Assembly: GCF_000764305.2 (NCBI RefSeq)
Contig: NW_025943855.1
Span: 1 to 64,000, forward strand
Source: Hyalella azteca
Lineage: Eukaryota; Arthropoda; Malacostraca; Amphipoda; Hyalellidae
Direction: 5' to 3'
DNA: 64,000 bases
How positions within the stretch are numbered: position 1 is the first letter of the stretch; each line of letters starts with the position of its first letter. The notes beneath the pieces are model-generated. The model searched no databases. It was not told the DNA's origin and saw only the letters and a program-made list of their open reading frames with translations. Of this stretch, positions 43,954-56,900 are shown in pieces. The position numbers and the translations under genes are program-made.

Positions 43954-46900
43954 TAATCATTTCTTTGCTAAGCTAAAAAAAATTTAATTACTGTAAACAA
44001 AATTAACACTAACATGTGTGGGAACTAACAACCAAAATTTAAATTCTTTCCCTCACTCAACTGAGTGCTTTGACAATGGAAAGAATAGCACTCTATGCAG
44101 TTTTGATAGATTTAGGAATGATTAGTTCATGTAAGTAGGGACTGCCTTTTGTAAGGAGTGTTATTCTTATCCCACTTTACCAAGCCTTCCCTAGCCTCAG
44201 TCATGACCCCGCCCACTGGAGATGGTGTTTTATTTAGTTGTTTTCCAAAGTTCATCTCTCTTGCCTTGGCTGCTAAGTCAAAAGAAGCTCCAGGCTGCCC
44301 CAACCCAGGCTGGACCTTCAATTAGCATAATGATCTCATGTGTGGCGCAAGTTAGGGCATGGGTGTGACAACTAATACGGGATTAGCTCTTGAACTGCTG
44401 AATAGAATAATTGCCTGATGACTGACTGTAGTGGTAGCACCCAATGTTGTAGTGTTTGGTACTGAATTGCTGGCCGCCTCTCTGAGGAGGTCCATTTGTA
44501 TATAGATATGAACTGCTGTATAGATATAGACGCAGGAGTACCTATATAGATGTGCTTTGCGGCTCTGCCAGGTTCCATGGCTCCGCCGTGTTTTGTTTTC
44601 TTCAGCGGGTTTGCCGTCATTATGTTATTGCATTCATATTTTATTGTTCTTTTGTACCTACTATAATTTATTTATTTATTGATTTTTTATTAATTTTTAA
44701 TTTTTTTATTTTCTTTGTTATTTTGTTAGGTATTTTGTTGTTTGCTGTTTGTTTTTCCCTAATATTTATTTCATTCAATACTTTTATCCTTATTATTTAT
44801 CTATGTTTAATTTTTGCATTAAAAATGTATTATTTATATTTATTTATTATGATTATTATTTAATTTTTGTATAATTTTATTTTATTTTTTTTTATTTTGT
44901 TATTTTATTTATTTTTTTTCTGTTATTTTTAGTTTTTTTTTCTTGTTTTTTTCTTTTCCGTGTGTGTGTGTTCTCTCTTTGTTTCAGATTTTAACTTTCA
45001 GAGCTGTTAGATTGTTAGGTACCAATTAAACCCAGTTTAGGCAAGGGGCTTTATGGACTAGCTTCCAGTGCTCCTATAAGAATAAATTAGAAAGAAAGGA
45101 TGACGAGTGACAACGGACGTAAAAGTCGCTTTGCACCTCTGTGCCCAACTGTGCAATTGCCATTTGCCAAAATATATCATGTATGTAGCTAGTTTAGATA
45201 TTCAACCTCGTTAGTATAGATAGGATAGGTGTGAGGAGCAAAAGTTCGAGGCATGAAGTTCCTAGTCCTTGTCTCATAATTTCAATGATCTCATGAATGC
45301 CAATGCGTTGCCGGAAGCTACCAAAAGGAGGCAGTGCGCCCTCATACAGACTACAGAGCTGAGAACTCCTCATAAGCAATCAAGGCATTCACAGGCTGAT
45401 CCATGTAGCCAAATTGCTAAGCCAATCATTGCCAGTTGCTGAAGGTATGTGTCTGATGTCACTGCCAAGTGCCAAGCATACTGTCAAGTGTCAAATTGTC
45501 AACTATCAATTATCAAAGCTGACAAAGCAGAGACTTTTTTTAGACTCTTCAAGTTTAATTTTTAAGTCCTATGACTCAATGACTGCTATGACTATGAGTA
45601 GACCAGTAAGCAGTAAAGTATCAGGGGACAGGGATGCCAATTGCCATCAATATCATATATAAGAAATTGTTTTAAATCTTGAGTAAATGAGGAAATTTAA
45701 AATTAACTGATTCTAAAAAATCTGTGACTTGTCAGTTGTCACTATGCATGCCAAACAACTCAATGTACTCAAACTACATTCCTGATTCTGAAACCTTTAA
45801 CTTGCCAACACCCAACACTAAGACTAATTTGACTAAAATAATCACTAAATGACCTTCTTGTCTTGTCTGGCATAGCCTGACTTGGCAAGTTGGCAGAAGT
45901 CACTGGAGGACTGCCGGTGATAAGGCTGCCGTCACTCAATTCTAGGGGGGTTTTTAATTAAATGACCAATGGCAGTATGGAATGCCCATTGCTTAGCCAA
46001 TCACAGTCTGGAATCTGGATAACATGACAATGATGACATCATGATCCCATTATGCATCAAATAGGTAATAAAGGACGGGTGGGGTAAATCGGGACATGTC
46101 CACTTGTCCCACATTTTGTAGAAATGTTGTAGCAGCTAAACTAATCAAATTATTGCAAAACTATAAATAGTTGCATAAAGTTCAAGATTTTTACTGTCTA
46201 TGTAGATTTGTAGAATAAAGTAAGTTAAGAAGTCATACATTTACTACCTCTAAAAAATCCCTGAAAAAAGTGTGAAAAGTGAGATTTTGGAAACGTCCCT
46301 CTGCTAAGGTCCGTAGCAAAAAAAAAATATTTGCTGTATCAAAAAATTTTACTTACATAAAAGTTGCACACAGGTGTTGGCTTAAAAACGTAATTGACAG
46401 AATTCTCATATCTCATTCCAAAAAAATGGTGGTCATTTCCTCAGGATGGGGTAATAAGGGACAACCCCCCAGGGTAATAAGGCCATATATAAGGGACACC
46501 CCTAAAAATGCATTTACAGTTGAACCTCAATTAAGAAAGACTCCAATTAATGAGAAAATCAATTAACAACTAAAATTTTGATTATATTTACCTCTCTCAG
46601 CAAAAAAAATTCACATAACCAAAAATTAATGTGTCATTGGTCATCACAAAATCGTGCAGAGAAGGTCATAGATAGATTTGGGCATAGGTCAACATAAAAT
46701 GAAAAGAAATTAACCTAAACTATGATTTATTTCTCCAAAAAGTATGATGATTGTCACTAGAATATTCCTCTCTGTTTCAGGTATGTTTTTATGATCTTTT
46801 TTGTTATGGTGAATTCAATTGACCCAATTAAAATGGTGTGAGATTACAAGCTGTTCTGTAAGCTTGCAGTGGACAAGGTTGTTGGATATATGGTAATATG

Positions 46901-49199
46901 GATATGTTAATATCATAACAATAAGGGAAAAAGAAATAAAAATCACAGAAAATGTCATTTATTCTACATCTACATCATCTTCAATGGAAAAGGAGGACTT
47001 CAGATTACTGTTAGTAATAGATTAGTACACTCTGCATGCTACAAACGTTTTAAAATCAAGTTTTATTTCAAATTTCCTGGATTACCCTGTTCCCAGGCAT
47101 AATTCAGGATGCTTTGCTTATGAAATGTTTCATGGTAAAAAATTATTGACAAAAAACTCTCAAAGCCGTGCCTTATTAGTTATTACCCTGTTTGATGGTA
47201 ACCCTTTAGCGGGCAAGCATTGAAATATCCAGAAATTAAAATTTCAGAAACCAGTTCAAGAGAGTATAAGAACTATTATATGAAATAATTATTCATACGT
47301 ATTTTTAAAAACTTGGTCTATTGAAGGTTTAAATCGCACTTGAAGAATTCATTTAATGCAGTTGGTACACAATTTTTTTCTTAATATAGTAATTAAAATT
47401 AATTTATTCAAATGAAAAAGTTATTACCATAACAATTTAATTTAATTCAATTTATTCAAGTTACTGGATACAAATAAATATATATTAATACTACCACCTT
47501 ATGGAAAAATGTCTAAAGGTGGTCAATTCCATCATCTGAGTCAAAACTTTTGTTTAAATGCTCATATTTTAATTTATGGGCATTGCAGGTGGTGATGCTA
47601 TAGACAGAACGATGGTCTGACCATCCAATAATTAGTGATTGACTGGGGTATGATAAGGAAGCCTCAAAAACAAATAGGAGCCCTTGTGCGGCTTTTTTCA
47701 AGGCAATTTTAAGTGATCATATATGGAAACTTACACGTGAAAGGGTTTAGGGGCGTTCTAGGTCAAATTGTAACTTTTTCATTTACAGACAGATCACTTT
47801 GAAACTTGCTACACATGTGTAAAACCAAAATCTAATACTTTTTTTGATGTTGAAAAAAATGAAAGAAAATGTGAAATTCTTAGAAAAGGCCAAAAAGGGG
47901 TTACTGTAGAAATCTATCTCCTAGGATTTTCAAGCTACATTATCGAGATGCTTTTTTCAAGATTATCACGTGCTTTTCTTGAAATTCTCATTTTTGTGGG
48001 TGGAGGGGCATTTTTCACAAATTTTTCAATTTTCTCCCTGCCCCCCCCCCTCCTTCTTTTTGCAAACATCATAATGAAATTATAAAAAAAAAAAAAATTC
48101 TCTAGATATTTTCTTTGTAAATTGAATGGTATATCTCACAATGCTGTAGCTTGAAAACTGTAGGAGATGGGTGTGCAGTGAGAGGATGTGCGAGTTTTCA
48201 GCAGAACAGATGGACCGCCCACAGGTCACCATGCGCTAAATATAGGCATTTATTGTAGCTAGGATGCTAAAGTTAGGCGTTATTTAGTTAGAAGTCAGTC
48301 AGAGATGCAGAGAACGATTGCATGAGCACTTGCCAGCATGATAGCTTGGGGGTGACTGAATCTCCATGCCGACAGAGCGCACATATATGTGAAGGGAGTT
48401 AATTTTGCCCCATAGGCAATTGTTAAAGGCTCGGCATAATGTAACCTTTTTGCGATCTGTTGTGAATGCGTAAATCAATGTACAGAGATGATTTTGGTAC
48501 TGTTAGATGGGTCAAAAGTGCAGCTTTAAAAACAGGAAATCCGAAATTTTTTATTTTTGTCCTAGATGCTCCCCTTAATCTATAGCAAACATTGCTACCT
48601 TCTAAGTTCTAGCCTTACATAGTCAAATTCTCATATTCAAGAATTAGCAGATTGCAAAATATAGAAAATCTTCCATAAGCTTCACTTACGTGGGTTATGA
48701 GTTAATCCCCCCGCAGTTGACATGGGAACAGCATGCAGTTCAGTCTCAAGAATTCAAGGTTTCCTGATATTTAGCTTTTGATTTTATTCTGCTACCATGA
48801 CTTGAATTTAACAAACATTACCTTATCAAGAGTTTTTGTTTTTTCTGTTTCCACATTTACTGGAAGGCAAACTTTCATTTTAAAACGTTTTTCTTAGCTT
48901 AGCTTTGCGTTTGTTTGTTTGTTTGTTTGTTTGTTTGTTTGTTTGTTTGTTTGTTGTTAACATTGACAACGAAAATTAGCCCACTTCTGATTGCTCTAGA
49001 GATCTGAAATTCGGCATGCAGGCTGTTTTTGCCTAACAATTTCAGATACAATCATAAAAACTAGCAATTAGAGACCTAAATTAGCTTAATTGAGTAAAGT
49101 ATATATAAAAAGTATATATATAGTATGACGTGCGGGCGCTGACGTTATAGACGAGCAGGCGCTAACGATGCGTATCATCGATACGTATGTCAAGGCAAG
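43954..49199. other. Long non-coding stretch
   Basis: No gene recognised on either strand. Contents: probable LINE 3' UTR (43954 to about 44100); a T-rich low-complexity block at 44640-44990 that creates a hydrophobic-looking but spurious frame; ggggtaa/taagggac phrases at 46081-46500; a diverged duplication (47200-47790 resembles 49430-49810); a diverged relative of the intronic repeat at 27985 (47750-48170); and a (GTTT)n microsatellite at 48905-48955. Confidence 0.5.
48905..48955 (+). repeat. (TTTG)n microsatellite
   Basis: An uninterrupted tttg tetranucleotide run of about 11 units (48908-48952) ending in ttgttgttaac. Confidence 0.95.
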
Positions 49200-49381
49200 T
49201 AAATTGGCTCGCAACAACGTTTTTCATGTGTAGCAACGGACTAAAAAGGAGAAAATAAAATACTTAAAAAAAACAATCTGCCCGACACACTTTTTTTGGG
49301 GCGAGCCATAATTTATTTTCTACTTTTTAGTCCACAAGAAAAACGTGGTTTTTTAAAAAGTTTTTTTTAAGTATTTTATTA
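49200..49381. repeat. Inverted-repeat (foldback) element
   Basis: The left part (ttggctcgcaacaacg, gtttttcatgtg, ggactaaaaaggagaaaata, aaatacttaaaaaaaac) is matched in inverse by the right part (ggggcgagcca, tattttctactttttagtcc, aagaaaaacg, gttttttttaagtatttta). The order of blocks is not perfectly mirrored, suggesting a rearranged MITE-like hairpin. Confidence 0.6.
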
Positions 49382-50000
49382 GAACTGTACTTATAAGTTT
49401 AAACTGAATATTATTCAGCTAACCCATCTGCAGTCAAGCAAAGAAATATGCATAAATTTAAAGTTTGGAAACCAGTGCAAGAAACTTTTAACTATTATTA
49501 AATAAGTTATTATAACTTGGGTTTTTTATATCAGTCAAATTTAAGAATACAAATGTAATGAGTAACAATCTAACTCTAATTTAATTCAATTCAATCCTGC
49601 TACCTTTAAAACTTGAAATAGAGTATTGCTACTTCTATTTTTTATAAAAATGCAGAAATATGTAGTAGTATCAATTTAATCACATTTATGGTCAGATGAT
49701 TGGTGCTTGGCCAAGGTATGATAACCTAGCCTAAAACGCAAACATAGGGCCATGGTGGTCTTTTTGAAAGATTTTAGGTGATCAAATATGGTAACTCACC
49801 CTTGAAAGGATTAATTTCATCAAATGTACTGATATCTTCATTGGATAAAATCAATTGGTGACAATTCAACAAAAGTCTGTGTTGAAATAACTTCATTCCA
49901 AAATATTTACATGTTCCAAATGCTGTGTTTAAAATTTATTTCAAATTTTCAGGGAGTCCAATCATAGATAGTTTGTGTAGGAATTATCACGATTGCAATC

Positions 50001-50196
50001 ATGGTCAAACTATTTGCCTTAAGCGTGTTGTACAAACCAACATCAGACGTTTCTCCAACTACGCTGAAAGCTGCCTATGATTTACAACAATTCAGCTTTT
50101 TTCAGCGATCTTCAATTCAAGAATTTATGGCTTTCACATCTAAGATCATAACTGAGAGATGTGCTGTAGGGAGTAGGCAATCAGTTAAAGAACAAG
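50001..50196 (+). CDS. Ykt6: Ykt6 R-SNARE, exon 1 (longin domain, first half)
   Basis: ATG at 50001, preceded by an in-frame stop (49965) and a likely 5' UTR acceptor (attttcag, 49952). It runs to donor CAAG|GTAAGC, leaving with 1 base. It encodes MVKLFALSVLYKPTSD, LKAAYDLQQFSFFQRSSIQE and FMAFTSKIITERC, the N-terminal longin domain of Ykt6. This domain folds back on the SNARE motif to keep the protein soluble and helps target it. Ykt6 is an R-SNARE in ER-Golgi, endosomal and autophagosome-lysosome fusion. Phase joins exon 50402 (G + AA gives Glu). Confidence 0.96.
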
Positions 50197-50401
50197 GTAA
50201 GCCTGCTTTAAAGATTTTAGAAGCAAAATAGTAATACCAGATAATTTATTACTTATTTTATGAATTCAAACTAGCATCCCTACTTGTCAAATCATATAAA
50301 AATTATCTTGTGAATGCTTCTGAAGTTTCAAATTATTCAGCCCATTCAGTGCCATAATTAATCAGTTTTTATTTTAATCAATTAATTCTCTTTTTTTTCA
50401 G

Positions 50402-50502
50402 AATACATGTGCCATGTTTTTGTACGTAGCGACGGTCTTGCTGGTGTAGTCGTTTCTGATCATGAATATCAATACAGGGTAGCACACACTATGATTGATA
50501 AG
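50402..50502 (+). CDS. Ykt6: Ykt6 R-SNARE, exon 2 (longin domain, second part)
   Basis: Pyrimidine-rich acceptor ctcttttttttcag and strong donor AAG|GTGAGT. Enters with 2 bases and ends in phase 0. Translation (E)YMCHVFVRSDGLAGVVVSD then HEYQYRVAHTMIDK, the family pattern Y.CHV.VR.D.LAGVV..D.EY..RVA. It continues the longin domain. Confidence 0.96.
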
Positions 50503-51045
50503 GTGAGTATTGCATGTCTTTCAGTTGTGTTACCCCCTCAAGTAGATCTACTTATGCAGTGGCAAGTCATAGCTATGGGTCAAGTTGTTTAGTAGTAAGG
50601 TTTTGTATTCCTTCTCATCTATGTAGAAGCAGCTGTTTTAGCTTCTATTGTATTGAGAGAATGTTTTCTAGTATCTTTTGCCATTTACTTAACTCTTTTT
50701 TTTTTTTGGCCTCACCAAGAAGCTCTTGTGGCTTCTTTTCTGTTTGCTGCAATATAATTGAAATTTAAAATTATTCTTGCTAATTTATGACATCTAATTT
50801 TTTTTCATATGTAATTAGTTTAATTTTGTTCATTAAAATCAAGTTGTTTCTCTATTTTCTTTATGATTTCTTGACATGAAACCCAGAAAATTTCTTGAAT
50901 TAAAAACAATTTATGTCTCGGCAATGAAATGGGTTTGGTATTGATCTCATCTGAGCAGTTTTATACCTAAGGATTGTATGGTAAAGTCAGATTAGAATCA
51001 GGATTAACTAATTTCTTGCAGAGTTGATGTGCTTTAATCTTGCAG

Positions 51046-51216
51046 GTATTGGATGAGTTTGCAGCCAAAGTGCCATCACATTTATGGCCAGGTACCCACG
51101 AGACAGCCATACCATTCACAGAGCTACCTGCTCTCCTGGCCAAGTGGCAGAACCCTAGAGAAGCTGATGCCATTACTCGAGTGCAGGAAGAAGTTGAGGA
51201 CACCAAAATAATATTG
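51046..51216 (+). CDS. Ykt6: Ykt6 R-SNARE, exon 3 (end of longin, start of SNARE motif)
   Basis: Acceptor aatcttgcag, donor TTG|GTTTGT, phase 0 at both ends. Encodes VLDEFAAKVPSHLWP, then IPFTELPALLAKWQNPREAD and AITRVQEEVEDTKIIL, the linker and the first half of the SNARE helix (layers before the zero-layer Arg). Confidence 0.96.
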
Positions 51217-51481
51217 GTTTGTTTTACAAAAAGATATATTATTTATTGCTCCATAAGTGTTGGTTTATATTAAATGACTATTATCATCTGCATTTTGAGC
51301 TATTATATATTTGCATGTTGGGAGAACTGTTTGATCTTCAAATTTGTGTAAAACTGGTTTGTCATTCCCTACTTTATTTTTCCTTGCATTTGTCCCCTCA
51401 AGTATTTATGACGCTTTTCAAAAGAGGTTTCATGGATTGTTATTAGCACAAAAAAACTGCATCCAAAGCACAGATTGGCAA

Positions 51482-51608
51482 TTTTTTAGTGCATTTTCTC
51501 ATTTATGGAAAAAATGCACTATTGTGCTCGCCATGTCCGTCTGTCCGTGACCTCAAGTTTTCGTCGACGAGAAAATGCGCGCTCTGTCACTCACTGCAGT
51601 GAGTACTG
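51482..51608 (+). repeat. Short foldback repeat, copy 2 (in Ykt6 intron 3)
   Basis: About 85-90% identical to 12733-12860, with arms gtgcattttctc (51489-51500) and gagaaaatgcgc (51569-51580), ending in the same 16-bp palindrome actcactgcagtgagt (51589-51604). Family described at copy 1. Confidence 0.85.
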
Positions 51609-52139
51609 AGTTATATTTTTTTTCCCTCTTTTCCTTCTTCTGAACATTTGGTTTTATTATATCCTTCAACTGTTACCTACTTACAATGCTGTCATAAATA
51701 AATTATGATCCATAGTTTTCTTGTGCACATCTGATTAAATCGGGGAAAAAAATAGGAAAGAAAAGAGAAACGTTTCTTATCGTCTCATAAATTTTAAAGT
51801 TGGAGACTCGGAGTGATTACTCCACCAATTTTACGTTACGTTCAGGTTCAGGTTCAAGATACCGGTATTCATTACTTATTGTTTTGTCAGGTGGTTTGCC
51901 GAGTGGCACTTGATTGGCACGTGAATAAGGTTCTCTTTTTGGACAGGTTCAGCAAAATATAGTACAAAGAGAGGGTTTTAATGAAACACTGATACATTTC
52001 ATATTAAATTGAGAAATTCAAGTTCACATCCTACGTTAACAAAAATCTCTAGTACATGAAAAATGTAATCCGCACACAATCAAAAGTCCGAAGCTAACAT
52101 CATTAAATCATTTAATATTACTGGAAAAAGCGTGTGATC

Positions 52140-52835
52140 CGTTGCAGTTCCGTTGAGCCGTACGAATGTTGTAAACGACCGTAACTTGCGCACATATTTA
52201 CGGCTGTACGTTCCGCGACCGTACCGCGGCTGTCACCATGCGCTGCAGCCGTATTTCAGGTGGCCGTACTGCAGCTGTATCACGCGTCTCTCTTCACATT
52301 TGCTCTTTTTTCATAGCTGTCGTATCTCGTTGATATAGATGCCACACGGCCAGTCTGGCCGTAGGTTGTTTTACAACGACCGTACTTCAGAATAGTGGCG
52401 TAGTCTTCATCGTTGATGATGTTACTTCGGCTCAATCGTGGCTTCTCGCGTTGAAGATGAATGCAATCGCACTGCTTCTTCTTGATGGAAATCGTGACCG
52501 TATCGTACTGATGATTCTTGGTGTAGAGCTCGAAACTTGGATCTTCTGATGACGTGCGTTATTATCGTTGTACATCTCGTGGCTGCTCGCGTTGTCTCAC
52601 GACTGAGTCGCAGCCGTAGTGATGATGTTGACCGTATAATATGTTAAAGTCGTAGCCGTCCATTGTATATGTTTGACGCGCTCACAGGAATCTTGGCTGC
52701 TTCGATAAGTCTGGGTTTCTCGCGACCGTCAATGTTCGAAAACGGTAACACCGCCGGCCGGACGGCCGCAGCCGTTACGTCCGCTAACTGCAGACCGTAC
52801 GTGCGCGACGGTCAACTCCTTAGAACCAACAACCC
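52140..52835. repeat. GC-rich stretch with many ACCGTA/GCCGTA words
   Basis: About fifteen ccgta or ccgtc words (gaccgta, ggccgta, agccgta and variants) at irregular spacing inside an otherwise AT-rich Ykt6 intron. Some are part of inverse pairs (for example accgtaccgcgg, ccgcggctg). No regular period, no splice-bounded exon. A degenerate repeat or a CpG-rich regulatory segment are both possible. Confidence 0.5.
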
Positions 52836-53369
52836 TTGGCGCCAATTCTGAGATCCTTATATACGCTAGAGTCGCCCACAGTTAAGCCTATTCCCTCGAA
52901 ACCTATTCCATTCCTTCGAATGGAATGTCCCTCGCGCTGAGCGCCAACGTTTCAATGTAAACAACCTTTCCCACGGTCTCGAAACAACGGCGCCGCATTC
53001 TTAGCATTCTTAACATTTATGCATAATACATGTTCAATATTACCTACTGTCAATATTACCTACTTTATTCAATCATTTTTATCATTCTGCAGCAGCTCAT
53101 TCATTTTCTATTATTTTAATTCATCATCTGCATTCTTAGTTTTATTCATTCGTTCATTTGGTACCTATGGTAGAAATTTGTTTGCATAACACTACTACTG
53201 TGGCTGAAGTTCTAATTGGTTTAGAAAAAAAATACATTTTTTGCATTTGGTACTAACGATCAAATTATATGCTCTACTAGGAAATTCTGAACAATTTCTT
53301 ATTTGTAATTTGTATTTCCAGCAAAGATTAATTAACTGTTATAAGACATAATTGTTATGTCCATGACAG

Positions 53370-53507
53370 CACAACACCATTGAAGCTGTGCTCGAGAGAG
53401 GTGAGAAGCTCGATGACCTGGTAAACAAGAGCGAGATGCTGAGTATGCAGTCCAAAGCCTTCTACAAGACTGCCCGCAAGACCAATTCCTGCTGCAACTT
53501 TGGATAA
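53370..53507 (+). CDS. Ykt6: Ykt6 R-SNARE, terminal exon (SNARE motif C half, lipidation site)
   Basis: Acceptor tccatgacag, phase 0. Encodes [18 protein letters not shown] then [19 protein letters not shown] and TNSCCNFG, stop TAA 53505-53507. [12 protein letters not shown] carries the zero-layer Arg of an R-SNARE. The Cys pair is the usual palmitoylation and prenylation site of Ykt6 (no membrane helix). The CaaX box here reads CNFG; Gly at the last position is not a classic farnesyl acceptor. The whole protein is 201 residues, close to the family's usual ~198-200. Confidence 0.96.
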   Translation, partial: HNTIEAVLERGEKLDDLVNKSEMLSMQSKAFYKTARKTNSCCNFG

Positions 53508-53900
53508 TGTTGCTCCTTTTTCTTCTCCCAAAACCATTCCTTGCTTGCCAGTCCTTGTCACTTACCAGAAAATTTTCATATTATCAACTCAGTGATATAT
53601 TAAGTTAGGCTGCTCAGGTATATACAGGGGTGATTTTCTTGTTTATATTTGTTCGTTTTGTTCATAAAACATGTCTCTTTATTGTAGGGATCGTTATTCT
53701 TAACTTGACTAGGTTATAAAGGCTCCTTGTGTGAAATTCCTAGCTTGCTTGAAAAAAATTTTGGTAATTCATAAAATATTTGCAAACCCCTGCTTGTACT
53801 TCTATGTTCCATATAAAATTTACCTAAGTAATGCTTATTTTATTGCGATTTTTTGTATTTTATGTTTTTAATAAATACATCTTTTAAAATGGCAATTTAG
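53508..53900 (+). other. Ykt6: Ykt6 3' UTR
   Basis: AT-rich sequence following the stop, with AATAAA at 53870-53875, a probable polyadenylation signal. Confidence 0.7.
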
Positions 53901-56900
53901 GGTCATTTTATCTTTTCATATATTTACTTATTCAACAAAATGAGTTGTTGTGAATCCTGAGCAAAAAGAAGAGTTACTAGGTTTGAATCGCATTATCATG
54001 CTGCGCTATCCCATTACATTTGTTGTTAGGTACGAGTATATATATATATAAATATATCTCTCATCAGTTTGAATGTGAGAAAGTTGAGTAAATGAATTCT
54101 TTTGCTCGTTATGAAGATTTAAAATTATTTCTCTTTGCAAAAATTTCTTTCTTCGGAATTTTTTAACAGTACAATTTTTCAGCTACTTTGAATTGGAAAT
54201 AGTTGGCTTTCAACAAGATTAACTGGAGATCTTATTATAATAAGGATGTTAATGTGATGACATATCAGACAAAACTCGACCTTAGTATTGAGATGTAAAA
54301 ATTGACGATAACGCATTGATATATACTTTTAAATTATTCCAAAATTGATTCACATAAAAATGTATCGGAATTTTTTTGCACGCAAACTGACTTGCATCAT
54401 CCATATTTTGGATTCCTTCAGCCTGTTAGTGTAAAGCATTTAATGAATTAATTCGGCCTACAACCAAGGTGCAGACTTCCAAAAAAAATTTTTTTTGTAG
54501 TAAATTAAGAAATTTTATCAAAAATGAATTGCTGGTGACATATATACGTCTCGTGTCAGCAAGCTCTCTGGTACAAGTGTCTTTGTTCCTATTGATCTTA
54601 ACCTGTCCATTCCTTTGCTCTCTGAGATGTTAACGCTACTTTTGTGCCAGCTTCTGCAAAGGTCGTTTGACGTAGGTTGCTAGTGAATTTATATGTGTGA
54701 ACATTCATGTTAATTAAGACCTCACGTGCTGGATTGACTGCTGAAGAGCTTTTATACCTTTAAGCTACTGTTCTACTACCACTTATCCGTAAATGCAGTC
54801 GTATTTGCGACCGTTCGAAGTTGTATCTGCCAAGTATTTCTGCGAATCGCTATTAGGTGTCAAAATTTTTTATTGTGGTATGCATCTTGATGTTCTAGAA
54901 TTCTTCGTGTGGGATTCGGTGTCTTTCGTCCGGTGAAAATTAGGAAAGTGATTAAATATCGCCCGTTCTATGAAAAGAATCAAGATTTGAATACTATGCA
55001 TGAAACTTCGTTAAAAAATAATCAAAGCTTTTTCAAAGCTACCTTTTTTTGTGACCAATTTTTTTGTTGTAGCATTGCCATCTTCATTTTTAAATGCGAT
55101 CGACCCCAGAGATTAGTGGATAGTGGAACAGTTCCTTGTTTTTTCTATGCTTGAGTGTTGTTGACCATTTGGAAGTCAGTAGGATTGAAGCCAAATGATA
55201 TTGCAATCTCTAGTTTGATGCAAGTGACCTCAGCGTGTGTGAATTTGTCTCACGCTCTGAACTTGTGACTTCAGCTGAGAAATGTTCTAGAATTTATTGT
55301 AATTGTTCTTAAATTGTATAGGATGGCGAGTTATTATTCTTTATATATATTTTCAGTGATCAAGGCATATGTAAGTGTTGACGGTTTAAGTCATGAATTG
55401 GATATTCTACGTAGACATAAGCGTATTGCAGTGTATTCTTATCGATGTGGTGTATCAATGTTTGATGGTCAGCGCTCTACGTCATCTTCTGTAATGACAA
55501 ATTTTACGCGGGTAAAATTGGAGTTATAATGAAGGGCCCTCGATGCAGAGAAGCCACTGCTGCTTGGAGGATCTTTTTGAGGCGGTGGAAAATTTTCTAT
55601 CATGTTCATTTACACGATTTATTAACCGTACTCCCCTTCGACACTGCTATCTTCCTTTGTTCTAAATCCATGTGTTCTCAACAATATTTTTGTAACTTAA
55701 TGGTAATCTATTTCTTGACAAATATCGTTCTTCCTTTTTTTTACTACAAAGAAATGAAGTTGTAACGTCCTTAATCGAACCTGAAACTTTCAGACTCTTA
55801 TCGATATTTGAAATCGTAGCAATAAATGTTCAAATGTATTTAATGAGTTTCCGTAGGCTGATTGAGCATTTTGCCTCTCATGGCGTATGTAATTCCAAAC
55901 ATCAGTATTTGTTTTTCCTGCTAACTAATCTTTGCTTTTAGCGTTACCATAAGTGATAAAACTAATGTTTGTCAATAGTACATCAAGACAAGGATTATGA
56001 AAAAGCTATATCAAGACAAGCATCTCTCAGCCGAGCTTTGCCGTAGTTGTGCTACTCAGCAATTCTTCTAATCCAAGTAACCTCGATGTATTATTTGTGA
56101 ATCGCAACTTCTAATCCAAACTACAGAAGATTTTTGACGCTGATATGATGCCGATGTTGTCGTACCATGTGTATATCTCATTCGTCGTTTTGTCGAGATG
56201 TTGCTGATGTTGTCGTACCATTTTATGCATGTCACTCATCGTTGTGTCGAAATGATACTTACATTGTTGCACCGCGCGATGTATCTCATTTATGAGCTTC
56301 GAAATGATGCATATGTTGTACTCCATTGAAACCTCCGTCGCGAAGCTAGTATCTTACGCTTGAAATCGGTCTTTAACGTAAGTTTGGCATCTGTTTTGTA
56401 CCCCCGTTCTATGTTATGCCAATTATACAAATTTGCACTTGATGTAACTAGAGCACTGCATTGCTTCTTTTCATTTATTTACATTAGCATTATTTGTGTT
56501 GCTTTTTGAAACACTAAATCCACTTGGTTCGTTTTTTCTTCATTATTTCGAGTTTACCTTTTTTCCTCTTATTTACTTTGTTAAGCACTCTTCGGGGATG
56601 GCGTTGTTGTTAGCAAATTATTATCTGCCATATGTATTATGCTTCATATTTTGGATTTACATTTAATTGTTAATTTCTTTTTTGGAAGCCGGTATTATTC
56701 AAAAACTGTACCATTGGGTTAAATCTCTGACGTATTTTGTTTACGGATTTTCATTTCAACTCCTTACTCGAAATGCTCTGCTTTTCTTTGATATATTCTC
56801 TTCATTCGTTGTCGGCTATTTCATTGTTCCTGCAATTTACGCACTTTAATTTGGGTATTAAATTCAATCACCTAATAATAAGTATATAAATAATTGGGTC

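Noticed and set aside
44552..44863. Hydrophobic 103-codon open frame resembling a membrane protein
   Set aside because: T-rich low-complexity DNA; Phe/Ile/Leu run is a composition effect.
56111..56326. 71-codon minus-strand Gln/His-rich frame
   Set aside because: Lies on a degenerate 53-bp tandem repeat with no splice or start support.
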